Source: JBCCGR01 sp039029195 (GTDB taxonomy: Bacteria; Pseudomonadota; Alphaproteobacteria; Rhizobiales; Rhizobiaceae). Taken from it: a DNA stretch of 49,212 nucleotides. This document shows positions 18,733 to 27,493 of this stretch, piece after piece. Position numbers and translations under genes: made by a program. Location of the stretch: the NCBI GenBank assembly GCA_039029195.1, contig JBCCGR010000033.1:1-49212 (forward strand). The letters are read 5' to 3'. The notes beneath the pieces are model-generated. The model made no database searches and had not been told where the DNA came from. It saw nothing but the letters and a program-made list of their open reading frames with translations. Every line of letters begins with the position of its first letter. The stretch's first letter is position 1.

Positions 18733-20364
18733 TTGGACACCAACGCAGCATTTGATGCCTTGAAAGCCCATCATCGCGACCTGAAGGGTTGGCGCGTCGC
18801 GGATGAATTCCACTCGGGCCCGGACAGGGCGAAGCGATTCTCGGCGTCATTGGGTGATCTTCATTTTGACTATTCAAAAACGGTGATGAAGGACACAACA
18901 CTGAAACTGCTCTTCGAACTTGCCGATGCAGCTGGTCTTGAAACGAAAAAAAGCGCCTTGTTTTCGGGCGAAAAGGTCAACTTCACCGAAAGTCGTGCGG
19001 TGCAGCATATGGCGCTGCGAGCCCCACAAAACGCGCAGGTGATCGTGGACGGGGAAGATATCGTCCCCGAAATCCACGAAACTCTGGACAGAATGCGCGG
19101 GTTTTCGCGTGCGGTCCGCGATGGTGCTTGTCAGGTCACCGGTGGCAAGATTACGGATGTCGTGAACATCGGCATTGGCGGATCCGATCTCGGGCCGGCG
19201 ATGGTTTGTCAGGCACTGACACCTTATCACGACGGACCGAACACCCACTTTGTATCGAATGTCGATGGCGCGCAGCTTCACGGCGTACTGCAGAAGCTTG
19301 ATCCTGCAACAACGCTGTTCATTGTCGCATCCAAAACCTTCACCACCATTGAAACCATGACCAATGCGCGTTCAGCGAGAGCCTGGATGGTTGATGCGTT
19401 GGGCGAGGGGGAAATCGGAAAACACTTTGCAGCCCTTTCCACCAACCTTGAGGCGACACGAGAATTCGGTATCGCTGACGAGAACACGTTCGGGTTCTGG
19501 GATTGGGTTGGTGGGCGATACTCGGTCTGGTCTGCCATCGGCCTGTCGGTCATGCTGGCCGTCGGTGACGATGACTTCGATGCGTTTCTTGCCGGTGGTC
19601 ACATGGTCGATCAGCACTTCCAGTCAGCGCCGATGGGAGAGAATATTCCAGTTCTCATGGCGTTGATCGGCATCTGGCATCGCAACATTTGCGAATATGC
19701 CACCCATGCGGTGCTTCCGTATGACCAGCACCTTGCCCGGTTTCCGGCCTACCTTCAGCAGCTCGATATGGAATCGAACGGAAAGTCCGTGAACCGGTCC
19801 AGTGAGGCGGTGGACCGGGAGACGGGACCAATTGTCTGGGGTGAACCTGGCACCAACGGTCAGCATGCGTTTTACCAGCTCATTCATCAGGGAACCGACA
19901 TCATCCCTGCTGATTTTCTGATTGCCGCCAATGCGCACAATGAGCTCGGCGATCATCAGGAAAAACTGATCGCCAATGCAATTGCCCAGACCGAGGCACT
20001 GATGGTCGGCAAATCGGAGAAACAGGCGAGGCAGGAACTGATCACCAAAGGCATGTCAGAAGCTGACGCCGCTAAGCTTGCGCCCCACAAAACCTTTCCC
20101 GGCAACCGGCCCAGCTGCACCTTTCTCTATCCCAAACTGACGCCGCGGATTCTGGGCATGCTGATCGCACTCTATGAACACAAAGTGTTCGTGCAGGGCG
20201 CGATCTGGGACATCAACTCATTTGACCAGTGGGGTGTGGAACTCGGCAAGGTGCTCGCAAATGAAGTTCTTGCGATGATCAAGGATGGTGCGCCAACCGA
20301 TTCAAAAGATTCATCAACCGCCAGCCTGGTTCAGAAAGTGAATGAACTGCGCAATACCGTCTAA
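18733..20364 (+). CDS. pgi: glucose-6-phosphate isomerase
   Basis: Pgi interconverts glucose-6-phosphate and fructose-6-phosphate. About 543 residues from the TTG start (551 from the ATG at 18709). Family signatures are present: IGIGGSDLGP in the sugar-phosphate site, FWDWVGGRYSVWSAIG, and the C-terminal GAIWDINSFDQWGVELGK with the catalytic Lys region. The middle motif GTNGQHAFYQLIHQGTD is also intact. Length is normal for bacterial Pgi (541-549). It is transcribed away from pepN and ends tail to tail with the DMT transporter gene, the stop codons overlapping by 4 bases. Confidence 0.95.
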   Translation: MDTNAAFDALKAHHRDLKGWRVADEFHSGPDRAKRFSASLGDLHFDYSKTVMKDTTLKLLFELADAAGLETKKSALFSGEKVNFTESRAVQHMALRAPQNAQVIVDGEDIVPEIHETLDRMRGFSRAVRDGACQVTGGKITDVVNIGIGGSDLGPAMVCQALTPYHDGPNTHFVSNVDGAQLHGVLQKLDPATTLFIVASKTFTTIETMTNARSARAWMVDALGEGEIGKHFAALSTNLEATREFGIADENTFGFWDWVGGRYSVWSAIGLSVMLAVGDDDFDAFLAGGHMVDQHFQSAPMGENIPVLMALIGIWHRNICEYATHAVLPYDQHLARFPAYLQQLDMESNGKSVNRSSEAVDRETGPIVWGEPGTNGQHAFYQLIHQGTDIIPADFLIAANAHNELGDHQEKLIANAIAQTEALMVGKSEKQARQELITKGMSEADAAKLAPHKTFPGNRPSCTFLYPKLTPRILGMLIALYEHKVFVQGAIWDINSFDQWGVELGKVLANEVLAMIKDGAPTDSKDSSTASLVQKVNELRNTV

Positions 20365-21290
20365 TGCGAGTAGCCACTCCCTTCCGGTGAGCGCGCGAGA
20401 GCTTGTTTGCGCACCCGCTCGCGCTGCACCGTGTAAATCGAAGCGGCGACAATAATTCCGGCTCCAATCCAAGTCGCCGTGTCGGGAAGGGTGCTGAATA
20501 TCCAGTAGCCCAATATGGTCGCATAGATGAGGCGGATGTAGTCCAGCGACGCCAAAAACGATGCTTCTCCAAATTTGTAGGCATATATGTTCAACATCTG
20601 AGCGCCATATGAAATTAGCCCGATTGCGACAAGCAGTCCCCATTCAAACAATGTCGGCTGAACCCAAAACCACAAGCCTGGTCCGATCATTGCCACACCA
20701 ACAAAAACTGCTTGATAGGTCAAAATGGTGGTGGCGCTGTCGGTACGCGAGAGCTTTCGCAAAAGCACCATCACCAATCCTGCTGCGGCACTTCCCACCA
20801 GCGCATAAATCGAGATCGGGTCAAATGCGCTGGTTCCGGGTTTGACCATGATCAACACCCCAACAAACCCGATTGCGACAGCCACCCAGCGACGCACGCC
20901 AACCGTCTCATTCAGAACGAAAATGGCAAGGATGGTAACGAAAAAGCTCTTTGCGAACCCAATTGCGGTGGCGTCTGCCAACGGCATTTCAATAATCGCA
21001 TAAAATCCGCACAGCATTGCAAGCAGAGCAAACACAACACGCAGGAGGTGGACGTAGGGCTGAGTGGTTTTCAAAGACCCAGGAAAGTGCGCCAAGATGC
21101 CTGGCGCGACGATCGCCGTCATGACCACCTGTCTGATCAGGAGAATCTGCGACACGTGCAACCGCTCACCTGCAAGTTTGATGAGCGTGACCATAACCGT
21201 GAAGCCGATTGCAGCCACAGACAGGTAAACGGCACCCTTGAGGTTTCCCGGCAAGGATGCAAATCGCACCGCGAGTTGTGAATTGATCAT
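20361..21290 (-). CDS. DMT/EamA-family permease
   Basis: The 309-residue protein has ten hydrophobic segments in two homologous halves, the pattern of EamA (drug/metabolite) exporters. Recognisable family stretches are MPLADATAIGFAKSFFVTIL in the first half and YQAVFVGVAMIGP in the second. The start at 21290 (MINSQLAVRF) was chosen because an upstream start at 21416 adds 42 polar residues unlike the family. The substrate cannot be predicted. It is convergent with pgi and divergent from the CoxL-like gene. Confidence 0.85.
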   Translation of the reverse strand: MINSQLAVRFASLPGNLKGAVYLSVAAIGFTVMVTLIKLAGERLHVSQILLIRQVVMTAIVAPGILAHFPGSLKTTQPYVHLLRVVFALLAMLCGFYAIIEMPLADATAIGFAKSFFVTILAIFVLNETVGVRRWVAVAIGFVGVLIMVKPGTSAFDPISIYALVGSAAAGLVMVLLRKLSRTDSATTILTYQAVFVGVAMIGPGLWFWVQPTLFEWGLLVAIGLISYGAQMLNIYAYKFGEASFLASLDYIRLIYATILGYWIFSTLPDTATWIGAGIIVAASIYTVQRERVRKQALARSPEGSGYSH

Positions 21291-21537
21291 ACTAAGATCC
21301 GATGGGAGGTGGCCTACATTCGCACCATCATTGGCGAACCGCAAGGTCGCGGTCATCGGGACAGAGCTGCGCATTCGGCATGGCCTTTGAAGCCGCTCAC
21401 CGCGGCGTGATCCCAATTTTCGGTTTTTTCAGCAAGGCATCTTGCGAAGGGAGAAAATATCAACCAATCTCACCGGATTGGACGGCATTCATGTTCCCAT
21501 TCTGCCGTCAGATCTGATCTTTAAGGAAATCACCCAC

Positions 21538-23838
21538 ATGAATGCGATTGTTCCACCGAAATTCGGGGTCGGGGCGTCTGTTCGCCGTAAAGAAGACGCC
21601 ACGCTGATCACCGGAACCGGATGTTTCACAGATGATGAGCGTCGAGAAAATGCCTGCCATGCCTATGTGGTGCGCTCGCCTTATGCACATGCCAATTTCA
21701 AGATCACCGATCTTTCTGCCGCCAACGAAGCACCTGGTGTGCAGCTTATCCTCACCGCAGAGGACCTGACAGACTATAGCGATCTGCCGTGCCGTACATT
21801 GCTGCCACAGGTGGACGGAACACCGCTCACGCCCCGCAATGTGCCACTCCTTTGCCGGGAAACCGTTCGCCATGTGGGTGACGCCGTTGCTTTCGTGGTC
21901 GCCGACAGTCTGGAAGACGCGCAGGAAGCGGCTGAACTCATAGAAATCGATTATGAATCTCTCGACGCCACAATCGATACGGTCGGCTGTCTGGATGATG
22001 GTGCGCCTCTTGTTCATCCTGAACACGGCTCAAATCTCGCCTTCGAGGTTGCAAAGGGTGACAAGGAAAAAGTCGCTGAAATCTTTGCATCCGCCGATCA
22101 TGTTGTCGAACTGCCGCTGATCAACAATCGTCTGGTCTGTAACTATATGGAGCCACGCGTTTGTGTGGCCGAGTGGTCCGACGAAGAAGAACGACTGACG
22201 CTTGTCACAGGTTCGCAAGGCGTTCATGGGCTCCAGGGCATCATTTGCGCTGTTATGAATCTGGACCCAGAGCAGCTTCGCGTGGTGACGCGCGATGTGG
22301 GTGGCGGCTTCGGAACAAAAAACTTCCCTTACCGCGAACATCCGCTGAGCCTTGAAGCCGCACGTCGTCTGAAACGTCCGGTTCGGTGGGTCTGCGAACG
22401 CTCCGAGCACTTTGTTGCCGACGCCCATGGCCGCGACAATGTGGTGACCATGAAAATGGCCCTCGACAAGGACGGCCGCTTCCTGGCGATGGATGTGGAC
22501 CTCTACGCGGCAATGGGCGCGTATCTCAACACGTTCGGTCCGTTCATCCCGACCCTCGGCTACTCCATTGCCACTGGCATTTATGACATTGAGCACGCCT
22601 ATTTTCACATCCGCGGCACCTACACCAACACCACAATGACGGACGCTTATCGTGGTGCCGGGCGTCCTGAGGCGATCTATGCGCTGGAGCGTCTTGTCGA
22701 CCGCTGTGCGATGGAACTTGGATTGGAACCGGCAGAGATTCGCCGACGAAATGCGATCAAGCCAGAGCAGATGCCATATCAGACGGTGCTTGGTGGCATG
22801 TTCGACACGGGCGAGTTCACCAGCCATTTGGAACAGTGCCTGAAGGCTGCTGATTGGGATGGCTTTGAAGCGCGCAATAATGCTGCCAAGTCAAATGAGC
22901 GTATCCGGGGCATTGGACTGTCGACCTATATTGAGGCCTGCGCCTTTGCTGGCTCTGAGCCCGCGAAGATCGAAATGAACCCGAATGGCCGGGTTACGGT
23001 GCTCATCGGAACACAGGCGAATGGACAGGGCCACCAGACGGCGTACGCCCAGTTTGCTGCCGACGCGCTTGGGTTGTCGATTGACGACATCGATGTGCAT
23101 CAGGGCGATACGGATCGCCTGAAATCCGGCGGTGGTACCGGAGGTTCCCGGTCTATTCCGCTCGGTGGTGTTTCTGTGCGACAGGCATCAGAAGATATGG
23201 CAGAAAAGATCAAGGCTGCTGCCGCAGATGAACTTGAAGCGGCTCCGGGCGATCTGGAACTCATCGAGGGTTCTGTGCGCATTGTGGGCACCGACCGCTC
23301 GATCACATTTGCTGATCTTGCCAAGGCAGTGGACGACCTCACTGCACTCACCGGCAATGGAGAGTTCAAGCAGGCTGAAGCCACCTATCCCAACGGCACG
23401 CATGTTTGTGAGGTCGAGATCGATCCCGCAACGGGTGTGACGGAGATCGTCAACTACACGGCGGTGGATGACTTCGGCAACACGGTCAACCCGATCCTGC
23501 TCGCCGGTCAGGTCCATGGCGGTATTGTCCAGGCTGCGGGTCAGTGCCTGATGGAAGAAACCATCTACGACGAGGATGGCCAGCTTCTAACAGCGAGCTT
23601 CATGGACTACCGCATGCCGCGTGCGGCGGACTTCCCGGATATCGACTTCACCACCCGCAACGTGCCATCGACCACCAATGCGATGGGCATCAAAGGGGCA
23701 GGGGAGGCCGGAACCATTGGAGCCGGACCTGCTGTCATGAACGCTGTTGTGGACGCGTTGCGCCGCGAATACGGCATCAAGCACATTGATATGCCCGCGA
23801 CGCCAAAAGCCGTATGGAACGCCATTCAGGGTGCATAG
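21538..23838 (+). CDS. CoxL-like molybdopterin-binding subunit (form II), orphan
   Basis: This 766-residue protein belongs to the large-subunit family of xanthine/CO dehydrogenases, which bind the molybdenum cofactor. Visible motifs are GGGFGTKN (about residue 255), AYRGAGRPEA (about 370), GGGTGGSRS (about 531) and the catalytic Glu723 in KGAGEAG. AYRGAGR is the form II loop; true CO dehydrogenases have a different loop with an active-site Cys, so CO oxidation is unlikely. The FAD subunit and the 2Fe-2S subunit, normally adjacent, are absent: neighbours are a DMT permease and ChrA. Start at 21538 follows AAGGAA; an earlier in-frame ATG at 21442 adds 32 residues without family likeness. Substrate is unknown. 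Confidence 0.88.
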   Translation: MNAIVPPKFGVGASVRRKEDATLITGTGCFTDDERRENACHAYVVRSPYAHANFKITDLSAANEAPGVQLILTAEDLTDYSDLPCRTLLPQVDGTPLTPRNVPLLCRETVRHVGDAVAFVVADSLEDAQEAAELIEIDYESLDATIDTVGCLDDGAPLVHPEHGSNLAFEVAKGDKEKVAEIFASADHVVELPLINNRLVCNYMEPRVCVAEWSDEEERLTLVTGSQGVHGLQGIICAVMNLDPEQLRVVTRDVGGGFGTKNFPYREHPLSLEAARRLKRPVRWVCERSEHFVADAHGRDNVVTMKMALDKDGRFLAMDVDLYAAMGAYLNTFGPFIPTLGYSIATGIYDIEHAYFHIRGTYTNTTMTDAYRGAGRPEAIYALERLVDRCAMELGLEPAEIRRRNAIKPEQMPYQTVLGGMFDTGEFTSHLEQCLKAADWDGFEARNNAAKSNERIRGIGLSTYIEACAFAGSEPAKIEMNPNGRVTVLIGTQANGQGHQTAYAQFAADALGLSIDDIDVHQGDTDRLKSGGGTGGSRSIPLGGVSVRQASEDMAEKIKAAAADELEAAPGDLELIEGSVRIVGTDRSITFADLAKAVDDLTALTGNGEFKQAEATYPNGTHVCEVEIDPATGVTEIVNYTAVDDFGNTVNPILLAGQVHGGIVQAAGQCLMEETIYDEDGQLLTASFMDYRMPRAADFPDIDFTTRNVPSTTNAMGIKGAGEAGTIGAGPAVMNAVVDALRREYGIKHIDMPATPKAVWNAIQGA

Positions 23839-23898
23839 CCAGTCTGGCGTGCCGGTGTATCTTATAAAGATGCACTGGCTCATGGGCGGACGCGTTTG

Positions 23899-25200
23899 AT
23901 GTCTCCAGCCACGGGTCAATTTGGGGTGGACGCCGCGCCACCAACGATCAGTGAATCCATCCGCACCTTTGGTCGCATTGGTCTTTTGTCTTTCGGTGGA
24001 CCGGCCGCTCAGATCGCACTCATGCACCGCGTTTTGGTGGATGAGAAAAAGTGGCTAACCGAAAAAGAGTATCTGAGTGCGCTCAGCTTTTGCATGCTGT
24101 TGCCAGGGCCTGAGGCCATGCAGCTTGCCACCTATTCGGGCTGGCGCATCAGCGGTGTGTTTGGCGGGCTGGTTGCCGGTATTCTTTTCGTTTTGCCTGG
24201 CGCGTTTGTTGTTTTGGCGCTGGCTGCAACGTACGCATATTTTGGTGACGCGCCGCTAGTGTCCAACATGTTTGTCGGTGTGCAGGCCGCAGTTTTGATT
24301 GTCGTCATTGAAGCGCTGCTCCGGGTTTCGAAAAAGGCCCTTAATGGTACCCGATACTGGATCATTGCAGCGGCCGCCTTTGGCGGCATATTCATTCTTG
24401 ATCTGCCATTCCCTCTGATCGTGTTTGCGGCTGCTCTTTATGGCTACACGTTCATAGGAAACTTAGGCAGTGCAAGTGAAGCTGCCGTCGGACATGGCGT
24501 ATCGGCAGGGCAAACTGTAAAAACCATAACCCTCTGGTTGTTTGTCTGGATTGCGCCAATTGCGCTTGTCGCTTCGATAGTGCAGCAGCCTGTCTTGAAT
24601 GATATCGGCCTGTTTTTCTCAAAGTTGGCGGTGGTGACGTTTGGCGGCGCTTATGCCGTGCTTGCCTATATGGCCCAACAGGTGGTTTCGGACTTTGGCT
24701 GGATGACGGCCAACGAGATGATGGATGGTCTTGGTCTGGCGGAAACCACTCCTGGTCCGCTAATTCTTGTTACCGAATTCGTCGGGTTCCTTGCGGCTTT
24801 TCGGGAAGGTGGTTTTTGGCTGGGTTTGCTGGGGGCGCTGGTGACGCTTTGGGTCACATTCGTTCCATGCTTTCTGTGGATATTCGCAGGGGCTCCATAC
24901 ATAGAGTGGATTTCATCTCGCCCACGTCTCAACGGAGCGCTTTCCGCCATCACTGCTTCGGTGGTTGGCGTGATAGCTAATCTCTCCGTCTGGTTTGGCC
25001 TCCACGTCCTCTTTGCCCAGGTGTTTCGTTGGCACATTGGATTCGCCGGCATTTGGTGGCCGGATGTCACCACCATCAATCTGACTGTTGTAGCCGTTGC
25101 TGCGATTTGTGGCGTCTTGTTGTTGCGCTGGCGCTGGGGGATCGCTCCGGTTCTGCTCGCCGCTTGCGCTCTTTCACTCCTGCTTCAGTCATTCTCGTAA
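23899..25200 (+). CDS. chrA: chromate transporter ChrA
   Basis: The 433-residue membrane protein is of the two-domain CHR type. Both halves show the CHR signature: GLLSFGGPAAQIALMH in the first (about residue 35) and VVTFGGAYAVLAYM in the second (about 245), each followed by a Gly/Pro-rich stretch (LPGPEAMQLATYSGW; AETTPGPLILVTEFVGF). About ten to twelve membrane segments. ChrA exports chromate, probably by antiport. It starts 60 bases after the CoxL-like gene and may be co-transcribed. A TTG at 23896 directly precedes the ATG. Its end overlaps the convergent MFS gene by 16 bases. No chrB regulator is nearby. Confidence 0.9.
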   Translation: MSPATGQFGVDAAPPTISESIRTFGRIGLLSFGGPAAQIALMHRVLVDEKKWLTEKEYLSALSFCMLLPGPEAMQLATYSGWRISGVFGGLVAGILFVLPGAFVVLALAATYAYFGDAPLVSNMFVGVQAAVLIVVIEALLRVSKKALNGTRYWIIAAAAFGGIFILDLPFPLIVFAAALYGYTFIGNLGSASEAAVGHGVSAGQTVKTITLWLFVWIAPIALVASIVQQPVLNDIGLFFSKLAVVTFGGAYAVLAYMAQQVVSDFGWMTANEMMDGLGLAETTPGPLILVTEFVGFLAAFREGGFWLGLLGALVTLWVTFVPCFLWIFAGAPYIEWISSRPRLNGALSAITASVVGVIANLSVWFGLHVLFAQVFRWHIGFAGIWWPDVTTINLTVVAVAAICGVLLLRWRWGIAPVLLAACALSLLLQSFS

Positions 25201-26450
25201 TATTCCGCGTCAGAACGCGGATCGAGATTGTAGGTCTCCGGCGTCTGCGCACGGGTCATGGGCACGACACGGAAGTCTGATCTGTCGGCTTCCTCTGCCT
25301 GATCGCGACGGAACGTGCGGTAAAGCGCATAACCGGCAAACATGAAGTGAGCGATTGTCGTGGTGGTGAACAGGCCTGACGGGCCGAAAATGTCCATCAT
25401 CACTGCGGCCAACAGTGGTCCGGCCATCGTACCAAATCCGAAGAGGATGAGGAGACCACTGGCCGTCTGAACAAAGTCTTCCGGGTCGGCATGGTCATTG
25501 GCGTGGGCAACTGTGAGCGCATAGATCGAAAAGATCACACCACCATAGAGCACAATCGATGTGTAAAAGCCGATTGAATAGTTGGATTGTGCGGCAAATG
25601 CGGTCAGCACAAAGCCCAGCACCGCGCCAAGAATTCCGGCAAACCCCATGACATACCGGCGATCCACCATGTCGGAGAGCCGCCCAAGCGGGAACTGAAA
25701 CGCCACGCTGCCAATCATCGCGAGCGCCATCAAAGTTGCAATTCCTGCTGCTGACATTGCTGCCTGCTGGCCAAATACGGGGGCAAAGTTTGTCCATGCC
25801 GAACTGATGATGCCGGAGAGGATCGCGCCAAATGCCGCTGCCGGTGAGTTTCGGTACAGCTTGATCAGATCAAGATTGACTTGCGTCAGGGGGGCAGGGG
25901 ACTGTGCTTTGGAAAGCGCCGTTGGCAAAAGGGCCATTGAATAGAGAATGGCACCTAGCATAAAGAGCGTGTCAGCGCTGGCGTCGGCAACCACGAGCAA
26001 ATATTGGCCGCCCATCATCGCAATCTGGGTCACCACCATATAGACCGAAAAGATGAAGCCGCGATTTTCGTTGGAAATGCGTTCGTTGAGCCAGCTTTCC
26101 ATCACCATGTAACAGCCCGCGAAGCACAGGCCGGAAATGGCGCGCAAAAGCGCCCATGCAGGCGCATTGACCACGATGGCGCTGCCCAGAAAGGCAATGC
26201 TCAACAGCGCCGAAAGCGCACCAAAAACCCTGACATGCCCAACCCGCCGCACAATGTGGGGAATGACGATGCAGCCAGCCGTGAAACCAACAGCATAGGC
26301 GGTTCCAATCCAGCCGATCTGGAGCGGCGTGAAACCTTCCACCTGTCCGCGCACAGGAAGCAGAATGCCCTGCAGGCCACCGCCTGCAAGCAGAAATGCC
26401 GCTCCCATGAGAAGCGAGGCAATGGGGGTGATTTGTCTGAGCATCAACAT
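25185..26450 (-). CDS. MFS transporter (YcaD-like)
   Basis: The 421-residue protein has twelve predicted membrane segments in two halves, with MFS loop motifs GYLGTAY-like IGWIGTAYAVGFTAGCIV in the first half and FPLGRLSDMVDRRYVM in the second. WLNERISNENRGFIFSVYMV resembles YcaD-type permeases. The cytoplasmic C-tail is charged (FRRDQAEEADRSDFRVV). Substrate unknown. It is 92 bases downstream of the uracil-DNA glycosylase gene on the same strand and its 3' end overlaps chrA. Confidence 0.85.
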   Translation of the reverse strand: MLMLRQITPIASLLMGAAFLLAGGGLQGILLPVRGQVEGFTPLQIGWIGTAYAVGFTAGCIVIPHIVRRVGHVRVFGALSALLSIAFLGSAIVVNAPAWALLRAISGLCFAGCYMVMESWLNERISNENRGFIFSVYMVVTQIAMMGGQYLLVVADASADTLFMLGAILYSMALLPTALSKAQSPAPLTQVNLDLIKLYRNSPAAAFGAILSGIISSAWTNFAPVFGQQAAMSAAGIATLMALAMIGSVAFQFPLGRLSDMVDRRYVMGFAGILGAVLGFVLTAFAAQSNYSIGFYTSIVLYGGVIFSIYALTVAHANDHADPEDFVQTASGLLILFGFGTMAGPLLAAVMMDIFGPSGLFTTTTIAHFMFAGYALYRTFRRDQAEEADRSDFRVVPMTRAQTPETYNLDPRSDAEYYEND

Positions 26451-26542
26451 GATGAGCGCGTCCTGATTTTACGCTCCTTTGGCGCTGAAACTTTCTCGTG
26501 GATCAGGAATTTCCGACATATGAGGACCAATTTGAGATGCCC

Positions 26543-27409
26543 TCAATTTTGTTCATTCAGGTGCTGCCGCAGCGCCTGCAGATCAGCCCAGGCGTAGCGC
26601 TTCTGCGCGGGTTGGCGCAGCAGGTAGGCAGGATGCAGCATGGGAAGCGCATCGGTTTCAAAATCATCTGAAGAATACTTGGCCCACTTGCCGCGCAATC
26701 GCAAAATACCATCACTGGTCCGAAGCAGGGTTTTGGCAGAGGATCCACCCACCATCACGAGCACCTTTGGCGCAATCAGGGCTATGTGGCGCTCAATGAA
26801 CGGGCGACAGAGCTCGGTTTCAAGCGGGGTAGGCGTGCGGTTTCCGGGCGGGCGCCAGGGAAGCACGTTGGAAATATAAACGCTGCTTCGATCAAGCCCT
26901 ATTGCGGCAAGCATCCGGTCAAGCAACTGCCCGGATCGTCCGACAAATGGCAGTCCCTGCATATCCTCATCACGCCCCGGTGCTTCGCCCACCAGCATGA
27001 TATCTGCTTCCGGATTGCCGTCGCTGAACACGGTGTTGCGGGCGGTTTGTTTCAGATTGCACCCTTCGAAGCGCTCCAGAGCTTCCCTCAGTTCCTCCAG
27101 AGATTTCGCGGTCTGCGCTGCTTCGCGTGCATCTGAAATTGCCACATCATCGGGAACCGCGGCTGTGCGTTGCATCGACACCGGAGGTGGTTGGGATGCC
27201 TGAGCGGGCATGGTTTGCTGACGCTGAATTGTTGGCCGTGATTGCGGAGGTGCCTGCTTTGCGGCTTCGCGGCGTTCAGCCTCTCGCGCGGTCTCGGCAA
27301 AGCGGTCCTGTGGCTCCTCTTCGAGAAGCACATCAACGCCCGCATCCACATAGAAGCGAAGCAGCGCTGCCGCATGCGGGGTCAGTTCAATTTCAGGTTT
27401 ACGCTCCAT
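26543..27409 (-). CDS. family-4-like uracil-DNA glycosylase with incomplete Fe-S cysteines
   Basis: The 288-residue protein should remove uracil from DNA. The catalytic domain (about residues 115-288) has motif A GEAPGRDED, LPFVGRSGQLLDRML, the PWRPPGNRTPTP loop and motif B MLHPAYLLRQP, all typical of type-4 enzymes. About 110 residues before it are Gln/Pro-rich and low in complexity, as in rhizobial relatives. Of the four cysteines that hold the 4Fe-4S cluster in family 4, only two positions remain: FEGC (first Cys replaced by Phe) and LCRPF; the Cys before RPPGNR is Trp. ATG at 27409 preferred over the TTG before it. Divergent from the acyl-CoA synthetase gene. Confidence 0.85.
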   Translation of the reverse strand: MERKPEIELTPHAAALLRFYVDAGVDVLLEEEPQDRFAETAREAERREAAKQAPPQSRPTIQRQQTMPAQASQPPPVSMQRTAAVPDDVAISDAREAAQTAKSLEELREALERFEGCNLKQTARNTVFSDGNPEADIMLVGEAPGRDEDMQGLPFVGRSGQLLDRMLAAIGLDRSSVYISNVLPWRPPGNRTPTPLETELCRPFIERHIALIAPKVLVMVGGSSAKTLLRTSDGILRLRGKWAKYSSDDFETDALPMLHPAYLLRQPAQKRYAWADLQALRQHLNEQN

Positions 27410-27493
27410 CAAAACATGATGCAGGATGTTTGTTCCAAATCAAAGCGTTTGCTCACTGGTCCGCCCTGTGCCGCGCAATCTCAGGCCTGTTTC

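Noticed and set aside
21538..23838. Carbon monoxide dehydrogenase large subunit
   Set aside because: The active-site loop reads AYRGAGR (form II), not the cysteine-containing loop of true CO dehydrogenases, and partner subunits are missing.
27242..27493. N-terminal extension of the acyl-CoA synthetase
   Set aside because: The frame is open but runs antisense to the glycosylase gene and the family begins near the ATG at 27494.
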